Shown piece by piece: positions 1 through 5,287 of a stretch of 5,287 nucleotides of DNA. Origin of the DNA: Gammaproteobacteria bacterium (GTDB lineage: Bacteria > Pseudomonadota > Gammaproteobacteria > Pseudomonadales > Azotimanducaceae); contig JAPUJX010000113.1 in the NCBI GenBank assembly GCA_027295975.1, forward strand, positions 1-5,287. Direction: 5' to 3'. The notes beneath the pieces are model-generated. The model was not told where the DNA came from. It saw nothing but the letters and a program-made list of their open reading frames with translations, and searched no databases. Made by a program: the position numbers and the translations under genes. Positions within the stretch are counted from its first letter, which is position 1, and every line of letters starts with the position of its first letter.

Positions 1-1527
1 CGGCCAATCTGGAACGGCTGGATTGTTCGGATTTCCCGTCCGTGCGAATGTTATCCAGGAACTGGACATCTGGTGTTCGAGCGCCCTGGCCTCGTCACTA
101 TCTCCGGTTAATGCCGCCGCGATGTCGACGTTGTTGAACATGAACGGAATATCAAGGGTGTGAGGAGCTTTCAGCACCCCGTTTGCCACCGGCGTTTCCC
201 ATGTCAGGTAATACTGGTAAACGGGAGCCCCGTTTTGTGCCGCCTTGCGTTCGGCGAGGGTGACCGAACCGCGAAACATGCGACTGTCGCCGACGATTGC
301 GTTGAAGATATATGACGGGGAGTAGTCGGGGTACATGTCGCGATAAACGGCGAGGAGTGCGGGTGTTTTGTCGCCAACGACCAGCTTCACGCGAGCCACC
401 AACTGATTGTCCGTCAACGAGCCGAACCAGGGTGCGCTCGTGTTGAAGATGGTCATTTCGTCCTTGTTCCACCCAATCAGGATGGGCACGTCTCTGGAAA
501 CCTCCGGCGCCGTTGGAGTGAACGGGTCTCTCGGCAGGACATCGCCGTCGACGACGGGAGCCAATCGCAGAGCGGCAAAACCGCCGCCGGCTCTGGCAGT
601 TGCCGCCTGAACTGCATCCAGGATTGTTTGTGCGGGAAGTTGTTGAAGCAGGTCCAGGTTGTCCTTGTCGATACCAAGCTCCTGGAGGATAGAATTTGCC
701 GCTCTGGCGGCATCAACCGAAGGAACACCTGTGAGCCCGGGTCCGCTTTGGATGATTGCCCGGTGGAACAGACCAGCCGCGCCTGGCATGGCCAGCAGAT
801 GGCTGACCTTGGAGCCCCCGCCGGACTCTCCCATAATCGTGACGTTCCCCGCATCGCCACCGAACGCCGCCGCGTTGTCGCGGACCCATTCGAGCGCGAG
901 GACGATGTCCAGCATGCCCGCATTACCCGAGTGGGCATACCTGTCTCCCGCAACTTCCGCGAGGTGCAGATAACCGAATACGTTGAGGCGATGGTTGACG
1001 GTAACCACAACCACGTCGCCCTTGTTTGCTAGACGGGCACCGTCGTAAACCGGCCAGGCGCCGGAACCGTACGCGTAACCCCCACCGTGAAGCCAGACCA
1101 TCACGGGTCGTTTTGCATCGTCGGTGTCGGGTGTCCACACGTTCAGGAACAGACAATCCTCGTTGTCGATCTTCATATCCGAGCGGGTTGTAAAGATCGT
1201 CGCGAGTTGCAGGCCTAAGTCTGAAGCCACCGAATTACGCGAATACAGTTGCATGGCCGGAGCACCGAAGCCGGTCGCGTCAAGAACTTCACTCCATGGC
1301 TCGGGCCGTACCGGGGGCAGAAAACGCCGAGCCTCGGTGGGTGATGCGCCGTAACGAACACCTTTGAATACAGCCACTCCGTTGTCCTCGATCAGACCGC
1401 GAATGGCTCCGTTCGAGGTTTTCACGATATCGGTTGGGACGGGTATGCTTGCCGCCGTTGTTATGGAAGTGCAGAACCCAAACAGAATCCCGATGAGTAT
1501 TTCCCGGAGAAATTTCCATTGCTTCAC
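1..1527 (-). CDS. Exported type B carboxylesterase (alpha/beta hydrolase), 3' end outside window
   Basis: This is a serine esterase of the carboxylesterase type B / para-nitrobenzyl esterase family, which hydrolyses carboxylic esters. I translated 509 codons from GTG at 1527 to the window edge without a stop. Family members are usually about 500-560 residues, so only the C-terminal tail is missing. Residues 1-26 look like a signal peptide: KQWKFLRE, then a hydrophobic stretch to TTAA, with likely cleavage after A26, so the enzyme should be periplasmic or secreted. Landmarks are EDCLFLNV (123-130), the oxyanion-hole HGGG (147-150), the nucleophile elbow GESGGG (233-238, Ser235), the acidic triad residue in NKDE (Glu357) and the histidine in PHTLDIPF (His456). 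All catalytic residues are therefore present. GESGGG replaces the commoner GESAGA/G. The GTG start is supported by GGAGGA six bases upstream. It is probably the last gene of the symporter operon. The natural ester is unknown. Confidence 0.93.
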   Translation of the reverse strand, partial: MKQWKFLREILIGILFGFCTSITTAASIPVPTDIVKTSNGAIRGLIEDNGVAVFKGVRYGASPTEARRFLPPVRPEPWSEVLDATGFGAPAMQLYSRNSVASDLGLQLATIFTTRSDMKIDNEDCLFLNVWTPDTDDAKRPVMVWLHGGGYAYGSGAWPVYDGARLANKGDVVVVTVNHRLNVFGYLHLAEVAGDRYAHSGNAGMLDIVLALEWVRDNAAAFGGDAGNVTIMGESGGGSKVSHLLAMPGAAGLFHRAIIQSGPGLTGVPSVDAARAANSILQELGIDKDNLDLLQQLPAQTILDAVQAATARAGGGFAALRLAPVVDGDVLPRDPFTPTAPEVSRDVPILIGWNKDEMTIFNTSAPWFGSLTDNQLVARVKLVVGDKTPALLAVYRDMYPDYSPSYIFNAIVGDSRMFRGSVTLAERKAAQNGAPVYQYYLTWETPVANGVLKAPHTLDIPFMFNNVDIAAALTGDSDEARALEHQMSSSWITFARTGNPNNPAVPDWP

Positions 1528-1533
1528 GTGTGA

Positions 1534-1539
1534 TCCTCC
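1534..1539 (-). promoter_or_regulatory. Ribosome binding site GGAGGA fixing the GTG start of the esterase
   Basis: On the minus strand GGAGGA lies six bases before the GTG at 1527. This is ideal spacing. It selects GTG over the nearby ATG at 1520-1518, which is out of frame with the esterase. Confidence 0.8.
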
Positions 1540-1593
1540 GATTTGTGTTTGCGGGTTTGACTCCATCCTCTGCCTCCCGGTAGAAACTCTTCC

Positions 1594-2361
1594 TCAAACG
1601 GAAGTGAGGTAGAAGTGAAACCCGCTGATTGTCAGTTGCTGGTCTGAAACGTAGGCGCGTCGTTCTTTCGCTCGTTTCAGAATGCCGGGTTTGTCCGCCA
1701 CGGTCAGATCGATGCCGCTCAGGCCAGGCCCCCGGCCGTCGGTGGCTTCGACAAATCTCAGCCTGGCGTTGTTGATCTCCACGGTCAGATCGTCGTTCAT
1801 CGGGAGCCCGAGAATCTGCGCCCAATGTTGCGCCAGCACCTCGGGCTGAGGTCCCTGTAATTCAACCCCTACCATGTCGACGATCGATGACTGGTCTACT
1901 TTTTCCTGCCATGCGAGGCCGCCGGCCGGTTCCCAGTTGCCATCGAAATCGTCGTGCTGATCCCAGTCGACCTCCAGAAACGACGCAATCATGTCTCGCG
2001 GGTGCAACTGCATGAGGTGGTTGTGGGCCGTTTCCCGTTCCCAGGCAATACGCACACCCTCGGCTAATGCCCGCTCTCTGATCTCCAGTTGTTCGGCATG
2101 GCTGCCGGCCTGACAGATAACCATGTAGCCGCCGTTGCCACCCCGGCGTTCCAGATAGCGTCCTGCGGCGGTATTGGTTTTGATTGGGGCGACCACCTCT
2201 ATGAAATTGTTGCCGATTCCAAGAAGGGTGTTTTCGAGTCCCCAGGTGCTCACTGCGTCGTCGATGAAACACGGATTTACCCCGAGCGTGTAGGAGAGAT
2301 CTTCGATAATCGGTTTGAGGAATTCTGCTACTAGGGCGATCTGTCGAAGCTGAATAGACAT
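1594..2361 (-). CDS. Two-domain VOC (glyoxalase/bleomycin-resistance fold) family protein, 255 aa
   Basis: This is a cytoplasmic protein with no signal peptide or membrane segment, made of two similar halves (about 1-135 and 160-255) with the beta-alpha-beta-beta-beta rhythm of the vicinal oxygen chelate superfamily. Matching elements are LRQIALVAE (strand 1) with NNFIEVVAP (Glu55), GGYMVICQAGS with the HPRDM segment (His120) and FLEVD (Glu130), then VDMVGVELQ with ARLRFVEAT (Glu205), and GLSGIDLTV with the C-terminal GFHFYLTSV. VOC enzymes use metal-assisted chemistry (glyoxalase, dioxygenase, epimerase, racemase), but the histidines usual in the first strand of a module are Q7 and Y79 here, so metal binding is doubtful. 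The reading frame is open upstream to 2481, but I chose ATG 2361: AAGGAGGT precedes it and the first VOC strand begins directly after it. It starts 16 bases after the symporter stop, so the two are co-transcribed. Reaction and substrate are not identifiable. Confidence 0.8.
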   Translation of the reverse strand: MSIQLRQIALVAEFLKPIIEDLSYTLGVNPCFIDDAVSTWGLENTLLGIGNNFIEVVAPIKTNTAAGRYLERRGGNGGYMVICQAGSHAEQLEIRERALAEGVRIAWERETAHNHLMQLHPRDMIASFLEVDWDQHDDFDGNWEPAGGLAWQEKVDQSSIVDMVGVELQGPQPEVLAQHWAQILGLPMNDDLTVEINNARLRFVEATDGRGPGLSGIDLTVADKPGILKRAKERRAYVSDQQLTISGFHFYLTSV

Positions 2362-2363
2362 GG

Positions 2364-2371
2364 ACCTCCTT
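2364..2371 (-). promoter_or_regulatory. Strong Shine-Dalgarno AAGGAGGT deciding the VOC start
   Basis: The full anti-Shine-Dalgarno complement AAGGAGGT sits in the 16-base gap between the symporter stop and ATG 2361. Only two bases follow it before the ATG, which is closer than usual. No alternative start in frame lies just downstream (the next Met is residue 80), so this site supports the 2361 start over the 40-codon longer open frame. Confidence 0.7.
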
Positions 2372-2377
2372 GTTACT

Positions 2378-3886
2378 TCAGGCAGTTGAGGTGCCTGTCG
2401 CTGATGATGGCTCGAGCCGGGCCGCCGCATCCATAGTGGCGACGATATAGTCTGGAACCGGCGCGATGCGCTGTGTTGCAAGACTAACGATAATCATCGC
2501 GGCGGTCGAACCGACTATTCCCGCGAGCATGGGATGTAGGCCGGTAGGGTCCCAAAGAGCCGCCAGTTCCCACGCGGTGGCGATGCTGGCGCCGCTCACC
2601 ATCGAGGTTATGGCTCCCGGCGTATTCGCTTTGCGCCACCATACCGCGCAGACGTAGGCAGGGAGGAAGGCGCTGCCCAGTACGCTGGTGGTAAACACGA
2701 CGATTGCGAAGACGGTGGGTGGCTCGAGAAGGGCAATGAGATAACCGACCATACCTATCGCCAGAACCAACCCGCGGGAGACCCATACCATCTGCTGTTC
2801 CGAGGCGTGTCTGTTGACAAATCGCTGATAAATATCCCTGGAGGCAACCGAACCCGTCTGTAACAACAACGAATCCGCCGTCGACATGATAGCAGCCATG
2901 ATGGCGGCCATGACCAGCCCGGTAATCGCGGGTGGAAGAAGCTTTTCGGCAACCTTGAAAATCACGAGTTCCGGGTCGCCCAGTTTCGGCAGGATGATGA
3001 TGGCCAGAATGCCGACCAGGTATGGCGTGGATACGAAAAACAGATTGAACAGCGTGGCATATCCACCGGCCCGGCGAGCGGTGATCGGGCGCGCCATCGC
3101 CATGTGGCGGGTGACCAGATGAGGCCATCCCATGCACCCGATAGAGAACACCATGACCGCGCCAATAGCGATGCCCCACCGACCCTCGAAAGCGAGATCT
3201 CTGCCCCACACAGACAACAACGTGGGGTCCAGGGCACCGATGGCCTGGTTTGCCGCGGTTAGCCCACCCACTTCCGCAAGCGCCGCCGTGGCGATCCAGA
3301 CCATGCCGATCAACATGATCACGCTCTGGAAGAAGTCGGTGTACGCGACGGCGAGATAACCTCCAAGCAACGTGTACAACATGATGATGCTTACCGCGAT
3401 GAACAGGGCCGCTGCATAAGGCATCCCAGTGACCAACGCCATCCCTTTGCCGCCGGCAATAAACTGCGCCAGCACGTAGGCTCCGAGGAGGAATATGGTC
3501 AGGGCGGCGCCTATGAGGCGGATTGCCGGGGAGGGGTAACGTTTCTCCAGATATTCGATGGACGTCAATGCACCCATTAACTCGGAAAACTTACGCATGC
3601 GCCGACCGATGATGGAGAGATTCAATACCCCACCGCCGATGTCCCCGGCCGCGTACCACAACGCCCAGTAACCTTCGCCGAATCCGAGCGCGCCGGCCCC
3701 CAGAAACATGTATCCGCTCATCGAGGTGCTTTGCAGCGTGAGTGCGGTTATCAATGGCCCCACCCTGCGCCCGCCAAGGAGGAAACCTTCGAGGTTCTGG
3801 CCAGCCCCACCGCGCATCGCCCAGATGCCAACACCCGACACAATGAGGAAATACAGGATGAGGAAAAGGATGGTGGTGGAGTTCAC
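2378..3886 (-). CDS. Sodium:solute symporter, PutP-like SSS family, 502 aa
   Basis: This is an inner-membrane secondary transporter that should couple uptake of an organic solute to sodium entry. The 502-residue length fits the family. Hydrophobic segments run throughout, starting with ILFLILYFLIVSGVGIWAM. Family hallmarks are SMSG (55-58, aligning by position with DMSG of E. coli PutP), RRMR (95-98), SIEYLEKRY (109-117), LLGGYLAVAYTDFFQ (173-187) and AAIMSTADSLLL (331-342). In the last, Ser335 and Thr336 correspond to the PutP Na2-site Ser340/Thr341. A serine replaces PutP Asp55. The C-terminal 20 or so residues are a non-membrane Ser/Thr/Ala-rich tail. The start is GTG. It is the first possible start because an in-frame TGA lies nine bases upstream. 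GTGA overlaps the stop of the small upstream gene. Fold and family are secure; the substrate (proline, another amino acid or a carboxylate) cannot be assigned. Confidence 0.93.
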   Translation of the reverse strand: MNSTTILFLILYFLIVSGVGIWAMRGGAGQNLEGFLLGGRRVGPLITALTLQSTSMSGYMFLGAGALGFGEGYWALWYAAGDIGGGVLNLSIIGRRMRKFSELMGALTSIEYLEKRYPSPAIRLIGAALTIFLLGAYVLAQFIAGGKGMALVTGMPYAAALFIAVSIIMLYTLLGGYLAVAYTDFFQSVIMLIGMVWIATAALAEVGGLTAANQAIGALDPTLLSVWGRDLAFEGRWGIAIGAVMVFSIGCMGWPHLVTRHMAMARPITARRAGGYATLFNLFFVSTPYLVGILAIIILPKLGDPELVIFKVAEKLLPPAITGLVMAAIMAAIMSTADSLLLQTGSVASRDIYQRFVNRHASEQQMVWVSRGLVLAIGMVGYLIALLEPPTVFAIVVFTTSVLGSAFLPAYVCAVWWRKANTPGAITSMVSGASIATAWELAALWDPTGLHPMLAGIVGSTAAMIIVSLATQRIAPVPDYIVATMDAAARLEPSSATGTSTA

Positions 3887-4017
3887 GCCTCCTCATCCTC
3901 GTTGGCGGAATCTTCTTCCCAGTTCCGGGAGAGGATGAGAAAACCGATTGTGTAAACGATCCACAGAACCGGAAACCCGAAAACCAGAAGGGTCGTGGCA
4001 AGAGGTAGTCCAAACAT
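3883..4017 (-). CDS. Small single-helix membrane protein, putative symporter accessory subunit, 44 aa
   Basis: This gene is easily missed because of its size. ATG 4017 to TGA 3883 encodes 44 residues: MFGLPLAT, a hydrophobic helix of about 22 residues (about 9-30, with PVLWIVYTIGF at its centre), then SRNWEEDSANEDEEA, a strongly acidic tail. It is probably a one-pass inner-membrane protein with a charged end; the RNW after the helix suggests, weakly, that the tail is cytoplasmic. Its TGA overlaps the symporter GTG (GTGA), implying translational coupling and equimolar synthesis. Other SSS transporters are known to have small partner genes directly upstream (YhdT with PanF, DUF4212 with acetate-type symporters, DUF3311 types, and short 'symporter small accessory' proteins). 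By position and shape this is the same kind of gene, though I do not recognise the sequence family. A purine-rich GGATGGG about eight bases before the ATG may be its ribosome binding site. The role in stability or activity of the transporter is inferred. Confidence 0.78.
   Translation of the reverse strand: MFGLPLATTLLVFGFPVLWIVYTIGFLILSRNWEEDSANEDEEA
3896..3900 (-). promoter_or_regulatory. Shine-Dalgarno of the symporter, inside the small upstream gene
   Basis: GAGGA lies nine bases before the symporter GTG at 3886, within the codons for the acidic tail of the small protein (GAG GAT GAG GAG). A second stronger match, AGGAGG at 3888-3893, is only one base from the GTG and probably too close to be used alone. 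The coding and initiation signals are thus superimposed. Confidence 0.55.
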
Positions 4018-4044
4018 TTCATACCCATCCGCGCGCCTTGGCAT

Positions 4045-4050
4045 ATTTTA
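4045..4050 (-). promoter_or_regulatory. Possible -10 element for the symporter operon
   Basis: TAAAAT on the minus strand matches TATAAT at five of six positions and lies about 28 bases before the small-gene ATG, leaving a short leader. No good -35 sits at 16-18 bases. TTGTCG is present but 21 bases away, so an activator or another sigma factor could be involved. Confidence 0.35.
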
Positions 4051-4067
4051 GCACTGGCAGAAAGTGC
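4051..4067. promoter_or_regulatory. Inverted repeat GCACT-N7-AGTGC, possible operator
   Basis: Perfect five-base arms are separated by seven bases, directly upstream of the minus-strand -10-like box. The position, overlapping the -10/-35 spacer, suits a regulator-binding site for the symporter operon. Arms this short can occur by chance, and no regulator gene is present in the window. Confidence 0.3.
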
Positions 4068-4154
4068 AGGCCGACAAACACCACCAGTGGCCGCGCGCTG
4101 GGTGGGGTTCGGCTGTTTCAAGGCGGACCGGGCGAGAAGTCGGCACCCCGACCC

Positions 4155-4182
4155 TTATCGGACGGGTGAACCGACGTATACT
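4155..4182 (+). promoter_or_regulatory. Possible sigma-70-type promoter for the aldolase gene
   Basis: A -10-like TATACT (4177-4182, five of six matches) follows a weak -35-like TTATCG (4155-4160, three of six) at a 16-base spacing. Transcription would begin near 4190, about 33 bases before the aldolase ATG. The weak -35 and the hairpin-like repeat just upstream leave this as a candidate only. Confidence 0.4.
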
Positions 4183-4222
4183 TGTCGAGTCGATCGGCGA
4201 AAATAACAGGAGCTTGTGAGCG

Positions 4223-5245
4223 ATGAACCGAGAGAGACTCGAAGATGTAGCAAACGCCATGGTCGCACCGGGCAGAGGCATTCTGGCGATGGACGAAAGC
4301 AACCCGACCTGCAAACGCCGGTTTGATTCGATCGGCGTGGAGGCTGATGAAGAAAGCCGGCGCGCTTACCGGGAAATTCTCATCACCGCAAAAGACAGCA
4401 GCGAATTCCTGTCCGGTTACATTCTCTTCGACGAGACGATTCGCCAGGCTACGGGTGATGGTCGGGCGTTTCCCGAGATCATCGCGTCCGCAGGCGGCAT
4501 TCCCGGTATCAAAGTCGACAAGGGCACCCTGGATATGCCGGGGCATCCCGGCGAGAAATTCACCCAGGGTCTCGATGGGTTGGGCGAGCGCTTGATCGAA
4601 TATCGTGAGATGGGGGCCGGCTTCGCGAAGTGGCGGGCGGTGATAACAATTGGCGACGGCCTGCCCAGTACCGCATGTATCGAAGCAAACATGCGTTCGC
4701 TGGCGATGTACGCGTCTATCTGTCAGGACGCGGACATTGTGCCGATCGTCGAGCCGGAAGTGCTGATCGACGGTAGCCACGACATAACAACCTGTGATTC
4801 GGTCACCCGCAAGACGATACGGTCGCTGTATCGCGCGATGGCGGAGCAGGACGTTTTCATAGAAGGAACCATTTTGAAACCCTCGATGGTGGTTTCCGGT
4901 ACGGATTGTCCACAACAGGCTGGTGTTGCCGAAGTTGCCGAGAGAACCATTGCCTGTCTGAAAAATTCCGTTCCCGCCGCGAACCCGGGGATCGTGTTTT
5001 TATCTGGTGGCCAGACCGCGGTGCAATCTACCGTGCACCTGAATGCGATGAATGCGATGGGAGTCAACTTACCGTGGCGTTTGAGTTTTTCCTATGGACG
5101 CGCATTGCAGGAGCCGGCGCTCAAAGCGTGGGCCGGTGGTGCCGAAAACGCCGCGCTCGCGCAAGCCGCCCTCGCTTTGCGGGCTCGGCTGAATGGGGCA
5201 GCAACACGGGGAGAATACAGTCCGGACATGGAAGTAGCGGCGTAA
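4223..5245 (+). CDS. Class I fructose-bisphosphate aldolase (Schiff-base type), 340 aa
   Basis: This cytoplasmic enzyme of glycolysis and gluconeogenesis reversibly splits fructose 1,6-bisphosphate into dihydroxyacetone phosphate and glyceraldehyde 3-phosphate without a metal. The whole chain aligns by motif with eukaryote-type class I aldolases: GRGILAMDES (Asp24, equivalent to rabbit Asp33), GIKVDKG (Lys97), TQGLDGL (114-120), FAKWRAV (Lys136, rabbit Lys146), IVEPEVL (Glu177, rabbit Glu187), EGTILKPSMV with the Schiff-base Lys219 (rabbit Lys229), FLSGGQ (phosphate-binding loop, 259-264) and LSFSYGRALQ (Arg293, rabbit Arg303). All catalytic residues are present. It ends shortly after RGEYSPDME, lacking most of the C-terminal tail and the terminal tyrosine of the 363-residue animal enzyme. 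AGGAGC nine bases before the ATG fits as ribosome binding site. It is divergent from the symporter operon with its own promoter region, and appears to be a normal housekeeping gene. It should not be confused with the unrelated metal-dependent class II enzyme or DhnA-type class I aldolases. Confidence 0.97.
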   Translation: MNRERLEDVANAMVAPGRGILAMDESNPTCKRRFDSIGVEADEESRRAYREILITAKDSSEFLSGYILFDETIRQATGDGRAFPEIIASAGGIPGIKVDKGTLDMPGHPGEKFTQGLDGLGERLIEYREMGAGFAKWRAVITIGDGLPSTACIEANMRSLAMYASICQDADIVPIVEPEVLIDGSHDITTCDSVTRKTIRSLYRAMAEQDVFIEGTILKPSMVVSGTDCPQQAGVAEVAERTIACLKNSVPAANPGIVFLSGGQTAVQSTVHLNAMNAMGVNLPWRLSFSYGRALQEPALKAWAGGAENAALAQAALALRARLNGAATRGEYSPDMEVAA

Positions 5246-5287
5246 CGAACCGGGGCGGCGGTGTCTGTTGTCTCAGTGATTCTGGGA

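Larger units (their letters stand above)
4018..4222. other. Divergent intergenic region between the symporter operon and the aldolase gene
   Basis: These 205 bases separate two divergent transcription units and should hold promoters for both. I see no convincing small reading frame or RNA gene. Contents are a -10-like TAAAAT for the minus strand near 4045-4050, an inverted repeat GCACT-N7-AGTGC at 4051-4067, a short hairpin-like GTCGG-CACC-CCGAC at 4139-4152, and a -10-like TATACT for the plus strand at 4177-4182. CCGAC occurs three times (4071, 4148, 4171), which may be chance in GC-rich DNA. Start sites are not proven. Confidence 0.6.

Noticed and set aside
477..1010. Minus-strand open frame of 177 codons within the esterase region
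   Set aside because: It is out of frame with the esterase frame that carries HGGG, GESGGG and the acidic and histidine triad residues, so it is a shadow.
1468..1479. Possible lipoprotein cysteine in the esterase signal peptide
   Set aside because: The residues before Cys19 read LFGF, which does not fit a lipobox. TTAA further on is a better ordinary signal peptidase site.
1551..1625. Eight-base inverted repeat GCGGGTTT / AAACCCGC around the VOC stop
   Set aside because: The arms are 59 bases apart, there is no T-run, and one arm lies within the VOC coding sequence. It does not look like a terminator.
1289..1825. Minus-strand open frame of 178 codons across the VOC-esterase junction
   Set aside because: It overlaps the VOC coding sequence and the start of the esterase in another frame, and its product is Arg/Ser-rich and featureless.
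3591..4121. Minus-strand open frame of 176 codons spanning the small gene and the symporter start
   Set aside because: It is a frame-shifted shadow: its product is rich in Arg, Pro and His with no membrane pattern, whereas the other frame gives a clean transporter and a clean one-helix protein.
4118..4915. Long minus-strand open frame of 265 codons opposite the aldolase gene
   Set aside because: It is antisense to a gene with every class I aldolase catalytic motif. Its translation has no recognisable motif, and high GC with biased codons commonly opens the opposite strand.
5246..5287. Possible terminator or start of another gene after the aldolase
   Set aside because: Only 42 bases are available and I see no stem-loop with a T-run and no start codon with a ribosome binding site.

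Overview
This window is ordinary-looking bacterial chromosome with fairly high GC (high fifties percent by eye), dense genes and good Shine-Dalgarno sites. Protein style and gene content suggest a Gram-negative bacterium, probably a gammaproteobacterium and perhaps marine. This is an impression, because there is no rRNA or marker gene in the window. No RNA gene, mobile element, CRISPR array or integration scar is visible.

Layout. Positions 1-4017 hold a four-gene block, all on the minus strand. In transcription order it contains: (i) a 44-residue single-helix membrane protein (4017-3883); (ii) a 502-residue sodium:solute symporter of the PutP-like SSS family (3886-2378), whose GTG start overlaps the stop of the small gene as GTGA; (iii) a 255-residue two-domain VOC/glyoxalase-fold protein (2361-1594), starting 16 bases after the symporter stop; and (iv) an exported type B carboxylesterase (from 1527, running off the window at base 1), 66 bases further on. 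No terminator-like hairpin lies between these genes, so they read as one operon. A 205-base divergent intergenic region (4018-4222) separates this block from a plus-strand class I fructose-bisphosphate aldolase (4223-5245). The last 42 bases hold no recognisable feature.

How the genes may work together. The esterase carries an export signal, so it would cleave an ester outside the cytoplasm. The symporter could take up a product or related solute with sodium, and the cytoplasmic VOC protein could bind or transform it. The substrate cannot be read from the sequence. The aldolase is a central carbon enzyme with its own promoter region and no obvious functional link to the operon.

The point most worth attention is the small membrane gene in front of the symporter. 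It is short enough to be missed by normal gene calling. It is translationally coupled to the transporter, and its acidic C-terminal codons appear to double as the transporter's ribosome binding site. It resembles in arrangement, though not clearly in sequence, the small companion proteins known for other SSS transporters.
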